From Stereum hirsutum FP-91666 SS1 (lineage: Eukaryota; Basidiomycota; Agaricomycetes; Russulales; Stereaceae), in contig NW_006763145.1 in NCBI RefSeq assembly GCF_000264905.1, forward strand, positions 474,428 through 538,427: DNA of 64,000 nucleotides, written 5' to 3'. The position numbers and the translations under genes were made by a program. This document shows, one piece after another, positions 33,852 to 46,972 of the stretch (position 1 is its first letter; each line of letters opens with the position of its first letter). The notes beneath the pieces are model-generated. The model saw only the letters and a list, made by a program, of their open reading frames with translations. It made no database searches and was not told where the DNA came from.

Positions 33852-36800
33852 CAACAAAGTACAAGTGAGAGTACAGTAGTGTCGAAGAGAGACTGTTCGT
33901 GAGCAGATCGTGGTAGAGTCGTTCAAGAACTTGAGCGCTTGCCGAGCGCTTACCTTGACTATCCTGTTGTCCCTTTATGGCAATTTGACACGTGGCCCAC
34001 AGTACGGGCCATTGGTCGCCACCATGACTGAATCTTTTGCAACTGACCGACAACCAAGTTGTTTGTTCAGTGTGCTGCGAGACCTTGCGGTGAGATAAAT
34101 TGTTACTTTCCTATCAATCTTGTCAATTTACTGAAACGCAGCTCAAATAAAAGCTGTACTCTAAAATCTCGGGGATAAGTATGCCAACATCCAACCTTGA
34201 TCCAACCCGAATCCAACTGGTCAAATCCGAATCCACGCCGGCAGCCATTCAGCCCATTGCTCCGTTCACCTGGCAGACTGTACCAATGATGCTACATTAT
34301 CTCAGGAGAGGGGCAAGTTTCTTCGTGCGCTCGACTATAGGTCCCAGTACCTAAGTACTACTCAGAGGTTATATGTCCATAGCCCAAGTCGGATTGTTTC
34401 AAGCTAAGAAGCTTTCGTTGAACTCCAGTAAGTTTAGATGCGCATGCATGCCAGGAGGATAATTTGCTACAACTGGCTAGCTCGAGCCAATTTGTATAGT
34501 AGGGACGGGCAGGTAAGTTTTGCGCCATATACTAATCCAACTGCATCTAAGTATTCGCTTCAGGTTTTTGTGGCTCTGACAGCAATCAAGCGTACCGAAG
34601 ACATCCAGGGCGTTGTAACGTTGACTCTGTCATGTTCAACCAAGCGCGAGTCACTAATTGGAATGGCGGTATCGTCATCCACAAATCGGCCGCCACAATT
34701 CCCTCGCTCCGTCCTTCCCGCTGAATGCACGCTACGTAGGTTTGCTGGACTCTCTATCCTGATCAGTCTAGCGCCCACCTCATTCGGCCGGCCTTACTCC
34801 CTGAAGATATCGATGTCTCGTATGTTGCATTGATGTCTCCAAAAAAAAAACAAAACCGGAAACCTCTGTAGTCGCGCCTGGAACACCCCACCAGGTACAA
34901 CGCGTCGTTTTCTTGAAAATGTGCAACCCGACTCAACAGTCCCGTCGAACATGTACAATAATGCAAGTATCATGCATGTAGTCGACAATCCGAAGGCACA
35001 CGGAAAATCGGAGAGGGTCAACGTCGATAGGATCCACCGCTGTCAGGTGCTTCTGCGACTAGTTGTGTTGCTGTGCCTTCATGACGATCGCCTCAGGAGA
35101 GGGCCAACGAATATGTCTCGAAGGGGGAAGTTTGTCTATTTGCAAAGAACGCCTAATAAACTTTTATACAGTGCCATTCAGATTGCCGGACGGAGGTTGG
35201 CCGAGGCTGTGCCCGGCGTCTACTGTCTCCAGTTATTTCATGCTGGAGGGGGATCGGACGAGGCACGTCATGGAGCTCGCGCTTCAAGGCGAACGACCGA
35301 AAGCAACGGGGCGCTTGAGCTCGAGAGATCAAGGCAAAAACGCCACTTTGGCTTGTATTGAACATCCGCAAGGGAGCGTCAGTTGTTTCCGAATGGTCTC
35401 GACACTGGATGTGCTGCGTGACGGTGATAGGAATACAGATGGAGATCTTTCAGGAGAGTGGCCTATCCTCTCAGACACAAGGTTCAATCATAAGCTTCAG
35501 GTAGGAGATAACATTCAATAGAGAGAGCAATGTAGACATTTGAGTGCATAACAAATACGAAGAGCCGAAGAAAGCGATAGCATGCGAGAACATACATATG
35601 TGACATCCAATCATATAGTACAATGCATTGCACAGTCCGTGTATAGCTTCCTCCTGGTTGAGGAGCCAGGCCAAGATAGGGAACCTTTCTAGAGTAAAAA
35701 TGGGTGTCTTCGCCTAGCGACGCCTCGCGTGCTCGCAAGATGGGCATAGTGAAGGTAACTGGCGCGCTATTCGATGAGACTCGGTCAACATAATTGCTGA
35801 GACGATAAAGTAAGAAATATCCAAACCATATTGCTCCGGGAACTGGCGGCTGTCATGTAGAACATAAATAAGGTGAGTGAACGAGATCCTGGCGGACAAG
35901 GATGACGTACTATTGCCAGCAATGCTTTGTACAGTACGGAGGTACGCAGTTGGGCGGATGATTAGGGCTGAACTTGCAATCCGTAGCCTCACAGCGCATC
36001 TGAAGTATTCGACATGAATTGGTGCACATAAAGGAAGGTGAATCGTCATACAAGCTCGTCGGGCTGCAGGATGCAAAATATCAGCGAGAAGAGAGGCTCG
36101 ATGTCTGTCAAAAATCGTACCAGGTTCTGCGAGTGGCCGCAGTGGTAAACGTGCTTCACACTGTAAACAATTCGCTTCCGTTAGTTAGTGCGCAGAAGAA
36201 GATCACCACGACTACGCACCGACGGACGTGGCACATGGTGAGCGGTAGAAGTGAATAAGAGGGCACGGAGGTAGGCAGTGGGTGGATGGGAGAGGCGGAG
36301 TGGAGTGAGCGACAACATGCTAGCCAAACAGGCAAAGCTTTTATACTCGGAGGCCTCTCAGCTGCGACTAATATATTATAAGGCGCCTTGTCCCGGACAG
36401 CACGATTCCAAGACGACAAAAGAGTAGAATTACAGAAACCACATAGCGTAACCGAGCGCAAGATTCAGATCCATAGTTCTGCGGACCGGGAGAGAGTAGT
36501 GAGATCCAGGCCATAGAGCCAGAGCATGGCCCGAATCCTTAGATCTTGAAGCGATCAGGAGTCGGCGTGTAACGTGCGGAGAACAGATTTATCAGACATT
36601 ATTTAGGCTTCTTCGGAATCCCAGGCCAACGATTCAATGAACGGATGTCAGGGCGACAGTTAGCTGGTTGACAAGTGGCGATCTTTGCCGAGGGTAGTGA
36701 TGTTTGGGCGGAGAATCGCGATCTTTTTCGGCTCCCGATCCCAGGACATATACACGTTAGATACCCAAAGGGACATCGATTGGATGTCCATGTGTACACC

Positions 36801-38792
36801 CAGCCCGAACAAGGGGAGGAGGTAAGTATGAGAGCCAACTGTGTTCCGTCTACGGGGTTGTGGCGCTGTTTAGCATGATGCCCGTCGATGATATAACTGG
36901 CTTCTCAATGACAAAGGGAAAACTTACCTTCAATTGTCAGATTTCGATAATCCTAAATGCGGATGAACAATGAGAGCAACACGCAAAGTCGGTACGGGGG
37001 CATGGAAAGACTCCATGGTTCAATTACCGCGAGTGAGATCAGTATCCGGTGCGAACTTGCCTCTCCAAACACCACGAAAAGGGTCAGGTACTGCTATTCA
37101 ATATTCAATATTCAAGGGTCACACCAAAAACGTAACTCACTGTGTGACCGAAGGGGGGTGGATTTCAATATCACGAGCGGTGAAATTCATCGTTCGCTGA
37201 ATTTGCAGCGAAACTTGTTTCGCTTCCCATAGAGCTTCAAGAGGATGGGAGTGAAATCCACGAGCTGTTACGCGAAGATTGTTTTTGGGGGCTGTTGTGG
37301 CGTGTGGCAGCGGTGTGGAGTTATGATGTCATTGGCGGCTATGAGCTTCGTTCGTGATGCAAAGTCAGTCAAAGTAGCTCTTTGCTCTGTACCACCACCT
37401 CACCGACTAGTCAAGGCTATGACCATGTCGTCGTCGTCGTCGTCGGTGTCGTCGTCGATGTCGCGGCCCCCCTCGAAAAGTTCACACATTCTACTACATA
37501 AGTATCCACTCACACTAGGATGACAAGTTACACCACCATCACGAAGAGCGTCAATATCAGCGAGCCCATAACACTCTGATTGAGCAGACTGGAAACAGTG
37601 AGAATATTCATAGGCACAAAGGTGTGTCTCTTTCTGTCTTTTGCTTCTCCATAGTCTTTGCTAACAAGACATCCTTCGGCTTGCCGTTGTAGCACAGGGT
37701 AGACATTTTGAGTTTTTCTAATGACTGGCCCTCGCTCTATTTCTCGCTGCCGCCTTTTCATCTCACCCTCCTTTGCAACAGGAGCATTCGGTCTCCCAGC
37801 TGTGCTACACCTCCGTGTACGTTACCGTCACCAGAATCTCCGGCCTCGCTTTTATATATTTAGGCACACGTTAAAGGTCACCGTCAATGTACGTGGAGAG
37901 TTCAGGCTTCACACGGGTCACGAGCGGCATACTTTAGGCAATATGTATATTAGCAGTAGGATAATTGTACTCAATTAACATTCTCATGGTGTCCAAATGA
38001 TCGAGAGCAGCAAATGGAGGTGGTTCAGTGGTAGTCCTCGCAAATCACCATTACATTGATAGCGAAACACATCGTGAAACGTTTCTAAATGGTAGTGAAT
38101 TTTCGCTCCACCGTTTCGCTCGGATGCTGGTGAAATTGTTGTCCATGCAGCGAAATCCACGGTGTTTCTTGATGGACTTGACCTATTCTGCACTCAAAAT
38201 GTGTCGTGAAAACCATGCTCCAAGAGGGGCTCAGTGACTGTCAGATCAGGACTCCACTCTCGCTCAAATATCTTTACCCTCATCTATACACATCACCTGG
38301 GACGTGGACTTCGTCTTGACGGCCAGGGATATGTCCGCGACTTGCCATAAAGACAGAGTAGCTCGTCAATGGCGGAGACAATGATGGTTGATACGTACTG
38401 AGACGTCTATCTGAACATGCACAGTGCACAGAGGAAACCGGGCCATCTCAGTCGTTGAACGTTGTGGCCGAGGGAGGTGTCAGCGGCCTCGTGCAATTTG
38501 TGAGACGACAGAGCGGAGCTCGCACATTCGAGTTCCGCTCAGAACCCTGACCGCCACTTCGTCATTCTTAGTCGAGTCGAAACTCTCCATCCGACAGCTA
38601 CAACGAAGGATAGTTTCGTCTCTAGGCCGATTCGACCGACCTTACTGCGCCCGGTAGGTTTCTCTGCCCTGATACTATACCCCTGCCGATGATATGTTCG
38701 TCGTAGTGGTCATAATTACCCCACAGAGGCTAAATTCAAACACGAACCCGCCACATTCGAGTCTCGTCCTGTCTCGTCGTTCTCCTCCGGTC
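33852..38792. other. gene-poor stretch of about 4.9 kb
   Basis: I find no gene I can name. There is a TCG microsatellite at 37427-37463, one Cys-rich open segment on the minus strand at 35911-36063 (see findings), and repeated gcgaaa/gtgaaa words at 37120-37260 and again at 38060-38160. Frames at 34438-34833 and 34921-35521 are open but lack family features and good splice context. Decayed mobile DNA is a possibility. Confidence 0.45.
37427..37463. repeat. TCG/GTC microsatellite
   Basis: About twelve imperfect copies of the triplet tcg, interrupted by single changes. Confidence 0.85.
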
Positions 38793-39503
38793 ATGACAAT
38801 GGCCCGCCCTTCACTACCCTCAACCTCGAAACACAGTAGCACCCATAGCCGATCGTTATTGGACACCAAATCATCTAAGTACTTGGAGCAAAAGGTACAG
38901 TGGCTCGCTTCTGTTGCCACAGGGTACATGCCAGGGGGTTAATCGAGAGATGCTGTGCCACTTTTTCTACCCTTCCTCGTTGGCCTTTCCTTCGGAAGCT
39001 TTGCATCATTCTTCTGCTGTCAACGGAGATTTTGATCCTGCTCTGACAACTCATTATCCCCGATAGGATGTTGCACTCGAGCTTGCAGCTTCGATAGTGC
39101 AAGGACAAGAAGAAAAAGCCCGAAAAAAGGTTGAAAAAAATCGGTCGGCACATGCGGCAGAGGTTAGCACCGTATAGTCATGTCCACATGGACTCATCTT
39201 GGTGCATTCTGATAGAAATACACAACCATCTTTCAGAAGGCTGCGAAAGCCAGTGATCGACGCGACCCAGGAGACACACCCTCTAAGTCGTCTTCAAAAG
39301 CACGACTGGTCAGTGTCATTATTTCTCAATCGACTGTAAAATGCTGATGCCATTGATAGAAGGACAAGAAGGCTGCTATCACCGCACAGAGGCTTCACTC
39401 CAAAAAGGAGAAGGCAAAGGCGCGGAAAAAGGTGTCGAAGGGGGTCACCACCGGCAGCAAGAGCGATTCTCCTGTCATTAGGAAGAGCGTATCCTTTGGA
39501 TGA
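38793..39503 (+). CDS. Small basic coiled-coil protein
   Basis: Four exons (38793-38894, 39067-39162, 39237-39308, 39360-39503), all joined in phase 0, give 137 residues. Each exon after the first is Lys/Ala/Glu-rich and helical (GQEEKARKKVEKNRSAHAAE, then KAAKASDRRD, then KDKKAAITAQRLHSKKEKAK) and the last ends with a Ser-rich tail, VIRKSVSFG. No single exon would be found by an open-frame search because each is under 150 bp. The agreement of phase, splice sites and composition supports the model, but I recognise no family. Could be a nuclear or nucleolar protein from its charge; that is inference. Confidence 0.6.
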
Positions 39504-41514
39504 TCCCAAAAATGACCAGGCGATCGACTCGGAGTCATGGTGCGTTGCTACAGTCATGTCGGTAACAATTGTCTGTTATAGCCTGGTATTGCTTGTGGTA
39601 CCCTGGTGCCGATGGCTAGTAAAGAGTCTAGCACTCTTCGCGGTTGAATTAGCGGTTCCGATATGACAGTACAACCGTGCTTCACGAGCGTGCAGTGGAG
39701 CCACATCGATTTTTTTTTCAAATTGGAATAAATGACGTGAAGCCGTCGCGGGCGCAGTGTAGCAGACGCTCTCTACGACTCACCGACGTGACTGTGTTCT
39801 CTTTCCTTGATGTTCTGAGACTGTCAGCGTTGCATGTCACGCTGATACGTTTAGCTGTTTTCTGTGATGCGGATATATCCTTGCGCTCACCCACCCTCAT
39901 GATGGGTAATAAATTGTGGTCTACGGGCTGCAATGACCAGCCCGACGTCTCTTGCTATCTGGAATCTGCCGGATTGCCGGATGGTAGCACGCCCAGCGGC
40001 ACTTCTCCCTTCAGCCCCATGCACTCGCTTCACCGGTGGCTTGATTCCGGTGGGCTACCTTACCCCAGTTCGCGTCCAAGGTATCAGTCTGACATTTCTT
40101 TCTCTTCGGAGATACGAAGCATGTTTATCCGCTGGCAGCCGTGCGCTTTTCTGGCTCTATCCTTGCAGACGAGGTAGACCTGGAAGTCTCACGCTCTTCT
40201 CCTTTGTGCATCATTGATATCCGTGGAAATTTCGCATGTAAGAAAAGCCTGGGACTAGCTCAATTCCTGCGTATACATATCGGCGCACAATTCGCTGTCC
40301 TGGACAGGCAGTGGTGAAACGTCCGCTGCCACTATTGCTGCCACTATCAACGTGTCTACTTGACTTACATCTGCACTTTTGGTAGCATGCAAAAACGTTC
40401 CTCTTGCCTGCACGATTGCAATCATGCAGTTTTCCTCGAGAGAATGAAAGGGGATAGGCTATTAGTCTTTTCTGTTCGTGTCTATCGGACATCTCTGCGT
40501 ACGACGTCCCTCTGAGCCCGCCGGTTCCGTGCATTTTCCTCCTTCTCGATGCTTGCTATGATGAAGCTCCCTGTCGGAACCGACACTTTCATGCCTAATT
40601 AGCGTGACATAGTGATTCCTTCTCCGGCACCGGGATCATTCCGTCAGTAGCCATTCCCGGCGACGAGAGGATTGTCAGAAAAGAGGCGAATAAGGCAGCC
40701 AAAAACTTTTGTCGCGGTCAATGTTCAGCCCTAGTTGACGTGAATGATCCTAGCGAGCAAGGTATTGTATATCTGCGTGACGGGCCGCGGTACTCATACG
40801 CCAGACAGTCTTCGAGTGGTATGAAGGAGAGGCCAGAGGAGATTACCCAGCGGGATCATCAATAGGTGTATTCTAATCCGACAATCCTGAGAAAAGTGAG
40901 TAGCCGTCTTAGGAGTGAGGGTTAATGGCAAGAGTCCCCCACAATGTCTTGCCCAACCACGACCTTGCAGTTGCTGTGCCAAGTCTTGGGATTGTTGACC
41001 TCTCAAGTGGGATTCCCAAAAGCGCTCGCCACAGGCATGCAATTTATCTCGCAGAGGATTGGCGACGACGAGCAAGAGTGACATGCGACGAAGCTTCTGG
41101 CGACGGAGTTACCGTATCATGACTTCAAACTACATCGAAAGCAACAAGCAGGAAGGATAGCAAAGGAAACATACCAAATACCCATCGAGCACGACGACAG
41201 AATCAGCATCGGAATGAACAGTTCATCTCTCTTTCATCCCATCGATGTCTCCACGATATTTCGACCCCTGTCATCCGCCTACTCCACACACCCATAATGA
41301 CCAGAGCGCCAATCATCACAGCAGCATGGTCGCATATGTATAACAACACTAGAAACACCGAACCATGAGAAAGACGAACCGCGACCACCCAGCCACAAGC
41401 TCGTCCCCTGTCATCGCTAAAGTTCGTCCTCTGTCATCGCTAAAGCTCGCCCTCTGTCATCCCTACCCGCCCCACATACTCCCTCCATTCCATTGACAGT
41501 ACCCCCGCGGACAC
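39504..41514. other. gene-poor stretch of about 2 kb
   Basis: Open frames at 39677-40177 and 39933-40217 (plus) and 40211-40534 (minus) lack family features. No tRNA, repeat array or LTR is recognised. The 3' flanks of the basic coiled-coil gene and CDC73 fall here. Confidence 0.45.
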
Positions 41515-43597
41515 CTACGATTTCATCAACGACGGCTTATTGTGCATCGTCCACGTATCGAGCATCTTCCAGAAATGGGCTACCGTCGATTTGTCGACGT
41601 GTCTCCTGTGCGGGTCGATCTGCGCCACACGATTACACACGGAATGAGCGAATGCGAGGGAAGAGGTGATAATGGTTGTGGGTGGAGGGAAGTGACGGCA
41701 GCGAAGGGAGAGGAAACAAGACGAACCTTGAGCTCTGTGACGTTCCAATCCTTGATCTTCGGGTTCGGCGGGTCGTTCGACCACGATACATACACACCCT
41801 TAACTACAAACGAACAAACACCCCCAAATCAGCCCTCCCAACATCTCCCAACATCTCCCAAACTCTTTCCCCTCTCCAGACAGTCAGACGAAACTCACCA
41901 TGATGAAACAGACTCAACGGTTCCTTCCACTTATACGGCCTGAACTGCCACGCCTGCCCCGTCGTCATCACACAAACGACTCTATCCCACGCGTCCGCTC
42001 CGAACTTGCCCAACACCTCCGCGGAATCGATGACGTAGTACGTTTGGGAGGTGGTCGTTTCGCGCCCGGAGGTGTCGATCGTGGTGCGCTTGCGGTAGAT
42101 GGGGATGAGGTCTTCGGGGCGGGGGTTGCCTTCGGAGGTGGCGCGGGCTCGGGCGGCGGTGGAGGGTTCGAAGCTGGGTGGGATGAGGTTGATGAAGACG
42201 TGTCAGGAAGAGTCAGTGAGAGGTGGATATGTGAGAGAGAGGGGTGGGTGTGGAGGTTAGGATGTGAGCGAGTGAGTGAGTGAGTGTGCTGAGGAAGTGT
42301 GGCGAGAAGGATATGGCGTACATAGATTCTTCGAGGAAGCGCTTGACGTTGTGCATAGTGATGAGTGCGGTTGGTGAAGACGATATCATAATGATTGGGT
42401 AGTATGTCTCTGTAGGGAATAGCAAGGCCGTCAATACATACGAGCAACAGGTACCAACAGAGTCACTTACTGGCTTTTCGTGCAAGTAACTTCGGGTCTG
42501 TTCAAAGATATGCGAATCAGCACAGGAGTACAATGAGGATGAATAGAGGCTTCTGGAAGAGCATATGGGGTCGTAATTGGAAGGTGTATCGTACCTGGTG
42601 AGGTGGTGGGGGCGGGTGCGGGTGCCTTGCCCGGTTTTTGAGACTCCTTGAGGCTCTTCAGTTTGGCGGAGTAGACATTGCGGATGGATGCAAAGTTCTG
42701 CATGCGCAAACATGTCAGCATACCTCCATAGAATATAGCGGATACGGAGGGTTATAGGTTGATAGCGAGTAGGAAGATGGCTTCAGCAAAAGTGGCCCCG
42801 ATAGACTACTGAGGCGCCACATGTGTGATGGACAGCGCTTCCGTCCTTCGAGCCGAGATATTCTGCAGAACTAAGAATAAGCGAAAGAGAACTCACATTC
42901 GCTTTGATACCCCTTAGGACAGTCGTTCGATCCCTCAGCTCTACCTCATTCTGCCTAATCTTCTTGACTATGTCTAGATCCTGCGAGTCGGGGATGTATT
43001 TCCTCTTGGTTGGAGACGACGAGATGACATTTGAAGAGTCCGAGGCTAGCACCTGGTTACTTGATGATGAAGGCGCGCTATAGTTCGGCAGTGTACGATA
43101 GTATGCCGTTTGTGGTGGCGAGCCCGGCGGTGTAGACGTTCCGCCTTCAACGACGTCAGCTTTCAAATGGACAAGCATTCCGATACCAGTAGCCACTTAC
43201 CACCCAAAGGTACAATACTCTCCAAATCACTCGACTTTCCCTCCAACCACTCAACCACACCCTTCCTCTCCGTCACACTGATGAATCCGACCGCCAACCC
43301 ACTGTCCCTCGCCTGCTTCATATACTCCGCGCTTCCCGCATCCCGCAGAGTCCATGCCAAGTAGACAGCCTCCAAAGACACAAAGCTGGAAGGACTTGAT
43401 TCTGGATCGGTGTCTGTGCTTCCCGGTCGACGTAGACGCGTCGGGGTGGACTTGGGGAGGGAGAGCGTGTCGGAGAGGCGGATGTGTGTGGCTGCTGCGA
43501 GGGTGGGGGATGGTGTGTTTTGGGCGTCGACGGGGGCGGGTTTGTACCGTGTTTTTATGGTATTCCGAAGCGCAAGAAGGGGGTCTTTTGAGCTCAT
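41515..43597 (-). CDS. CDC73: CDC73/parafibromin, Paf1 complex subunit
   Basis: Eight exons (43597-43201, 43159-42897, 42697-42595, 42497-42471, 42409-42322, 42173-41899, 41803-41727, 41619-41515) give 444 residues. The N-terminus MSSKDPLLALRNTI and the middle KYIPDSQDLDIVKKIRQ and ELRDRTTVLRGIKANNF fit the family. The C-terminal Cdc73 domain is clear: YYPIIMISSSPTALITMHNV, KRFLEES, DAWDRVVCVMTTGQAWQF, KIKDWNVTELK and HVDKSTVAHFWKMLD. Cdc73 belongs to the Paf1 complex, which travels with RNA polymerase II and supports histone marks. Exon 4 is only 27 bp. The length is normal for the family. Confidence 0.93.
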
Positions 43598-43725
43598 CGT
43601 CGACGACAGCGAGGAGACAGTGTTCTGTTCGTGATGGTGAGAAGGAACGCGACGCTCGTGCGGGGGAGACGAGAGGAGGTTCACAAATTCGAGTGGCTAT
43701 ATACTTGGTGCAATTGTTTCTACTT

Positions 43726-44025
43726 ACTGTACAATGGTGTAGTGGCTGTAGCGGCCCAAAGCCGGGAATGCGAGGTGGTGTCAGCACTCAACGGAATCAC
43801 TTTCACGTGCGCCGAGTTCAAGACCGTCCCCTCCAGAAAACTTTGGCGTCCACACCTCTCTCGCCGCGGAAGCGCGTGGGAAGAGTTGGAGTAATCGGAC
43901 CTTGATTGGCCAGGGAAGCAATTCCGCAGCCGGCAGCTTGTCCCGCCGAGTTCGTCGTAGGAGATCAGGGCGATGTCGTCTGTTCGCGCGTGGGGGCCGT
44001 GCCTCTCGCAAACCTTTTGCTTTCT
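43726..44025 (-). repeat. dispersed near-identical repeat, copy 2
   Basis: Reverse-orientation partner of 17016-17316. It begins about 130 bp upstream of the CDC73 start codon, so it sits within or next to that promoter. Confidence 0.9.
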
Positions 44026-44579
44026 TTTTCGACCTTTCACTTTGTACAGCTGTATAGCTTTTGGATGGGTGAGGTCTCGGTTTTACCAACGACTCCCCGA
44101 GCTTTGAAGATTCTCCTCACAACTCATCCTACAACACTACAGAGAATATTCACTCACTCGAAGCCTTGGGCAGCTAATTTAGGTCTGGTCCTGGGGTATC
44201 TCTAGACCGTGAGGTGTACTTATCACCTTTTTTGACCATTCAGGACTGGCAGCCTGGAGCGTCGTCTCATCAAGAAGGACGACGCCGGCAGCCTGAGACT
44301 CGAGTGAACCCTGCACGCAAGACTCTTTCCTTGAGAAATTCTTATGCGGACCATTATACGGATCCTGATAAGAATTTCTTCAGGAAAGAGTCCAGCTGTG
44401 TATCTGTGTAGAACTTTGATTTTTTTAGCCTCCGGAGGCTTCCGTGTACAAGGCTGTTCTCTTATATAGTTAATACTTCAGTGGTCGACTGCCATTTCTC
44501 ACAGCTCTTCTCTTGCTCTTCTCTGCCGCAAGTTGTACTTATTCCCAAAAGCCTACACCCATACTACATTCCAAGGTTG

Positions 44580-46972
44580 ATGTCTGACTTACTCGATGAT
44601 CGGGAAATCAAGCAACTGTTGGATCGCTTTCGTGAGACGGGGGAAGATATGCCCGTGGTCGTATGGTCCTGCGAGGACGAGGGCGAAAACCCATTCAAAG
44701 CCCCGGATCCGTCAGTTTCTTCTGGATCGCGCATCGGTACTAACGAAGGTACGCAGAATTATTCCTGAGGATACATGAATGATGACTGAGTAAACCACGA
44801 GCGTAGATGCGTCAGGATACCCGCCAACGATCATTGTTCAGGAGTCGAGCGCGGGCGACACGGAGACAATATCCTGGTAAGAGCATGCACTATAGGTACG
44901 CACAGATGATGAACACTACTAACTGTATTTTTCAGCCGTGTCGTGCTCTCGAGCGATGTAGGTGAGTGATAAGTGAATGTTGACTTCAGGCGCATTTTGA
45001 ATCTGGATCATTCTTATAGACTACGTGAAGGAACTCTATGCCTACCTCCAAGATATTGGACAACTCCTGTTCATCTTCACAGGACCGGTGACGTATCCAA
45101 AGCCGATGCCACCTACAATGGTCCTTAGATGTTGGCATTCTTCATTACGCTACGTATCTAAAGAGCTAACTAGTCACGCGGTGTCCATAAAGACAGATCC
45201 CGAACACTTGCGAAATGGACCTGGCATGGCACCGACTGTCCCATCGAGGAGGCGAAACAGTTTATCGCATACAAAGCGTTGGTGAAACTCCGACAGAAAG
45301 ATTCGAGGACGGGTGCGTGGACTGACCATATTCCTGAAGATACCTCGTCGAGGTGAGCTGCTTGTGACAACCACGCTATATTACGGCTGATCGCGGAGTT
45401 GTAAACAGTCCGATGGATTCTGGCCACGGTGTGTATGAGCATCGTTCTATCGCGAAACTGGCAGCCTGCAGTCTGACACCAGGAAAGACTATATCGCCGA
45501 TTTGAAGCGTCGCTTACTCCTCCCATCTGATATTGACGAGGAAGTACTTCTGTGGATGTACGGTCAAGAACCATCTGCGTTCGCTGGTTAGCCCTTTATC
45601 CTCCCCTCTATCTAGTCAATGCACTCATCTTAGTCGCTGACTGACAGGACCCGACTATACCATGCGCCCCCAAGTCTCTCACCCATTGGACGAAGACACC
45701 ACAGCCATCAACTCGGCAGATCACTACTCACAACGTCATTATGCACATCTCTACTGTGAGAATCAGTGATCGTTTCTATACGAGCTCTCTTATATACCAT
45801 CTCACTTGGCAGACAATGGAGTCGCCTTTGGCTTGGGAGCCTCCAACAACAGTAAAACCGCCAGACAGTTGGCCGCATATTCGGCGTTGAAGGGGATAGA
45901 AGTCCCAGAAATGACGGAGTTTCCAATGGAAGAGGAGTACATCTATGACGACGATGTAGAAGAATTCAGCACTCCGTGGAAGGTCACTGACGATTTTTGG
46001 AAAAAGCCATCATCGCCGGTCATGGACAATAGTGGACAAGCGTCAAATTTAACTGATCATCAACCACTTCTACCAATTGCGGTCACGGATTCAGAGCCTA
46101 GACAGAGCCTCCTTGACCGAATGACTTACTACGGGGAGCTAAAGTCGGCCGTTTCTGCGAAGGATTTTCAGAAGATCCTCGATAAGGTCAGAGGTGAATG
46201 GCTGACGGTGTTACCCCTCGTATGTTGCTTCACCCTATACAGCAGTGACTTACAATGCTGATTTTTTGCGCTGTCTCGACCTCTAGTTGCTCGCAACTGT
46301 CGCGTATGCTCAACTATGTCAGACTATGTTTGATCTTTTGTCTTCATTTTGTTTTTGTTTTCTTTTAGAATTTATGGGGCTATGTTAGCCATTCCGCCGG
46401 ATGATTCTCTCTTTCGGATCGGCATCATCGCGAAGACGGTTGTTCCTGCTGGACTAGTGGTATCAACTATCGGTGTTTGTGTTGATCTCTGGTTCACGAT
46501 CACGTTTTGGCATATCGATGGAGCTCAATTTGAGGTACGTCCATCTTCCTAAGAGTCGTATACATAACTACACCACTGACTATCCATGGCATTGTCACTG
46601 TGTCAGACACGAGCTCGGGACTATCACTACGATACTTTCCTATTCTTCGCCATCACCTCTAAACTACCCATAGCCATGTTCGCTATCTCTGCCGTTGCCG
46701 GCGCCACGTTCGCCCTCACTGTCGTCTGGTCAGTGTATCCCGCGGTAGCCATTGTTTTCTTCAGTTTCGGTCTCGCCGTGTGTCCCCAGTACCTTGTTTT
46801 TGGCATCCATATACTTGCGCTTTACATCATTTACGTATTTCCTTCATATTTATCTCGCATTAGTAGTGTTGTCACAACGTTCGTCGGTCGGGCATCACTT
46901 AGGGTTCTGCGCTGGCTCGAGCGCCTAAGTGTGTTTCCACTTTCCGCTTCCCCCGGACTTCAAGTTGGCTGA
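44580..46972 (+). CDS. Protein with two dsRBM-like segments and a C-terminal membrane region
   Basis: About eleven exons. The first three (44580-44748, 44807-44876, 44936-44961) are firm, as are 45813-46219 and the last, which ends at 46972; joins between 45100 and 45650 are less sure. Segment 1 has the dsRBM third-helix pattern PIEEAKQFIAYKALVKL. Segment 2, NGVAFGLGASNNSK then TARQLAAYSALKG, matches the loop and last helix of a dsRBM better. After an acidic stretch come four or five hydrophobic spans (TVVPAGLVVSTIGVCV; then the exon from 46608 with LPIAMFAISAVAGATF and more). A dsRNA- or protein-binding head on a membrane anchor is inferred; I know no named family with this order. Confidence 0.7.

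Noticed and set aside
34921..35521. Overlapping plus-strand frames of 146 and 152 codons
   Set aside because: Two frames compete and neither has recognisable motifs or splice support; kept as undefined sequence.
39677..40217. Plus-strand frame of 166 codons and a neighbour
   Set aside because: Composition looks random and no transposon or protein motif is seen.
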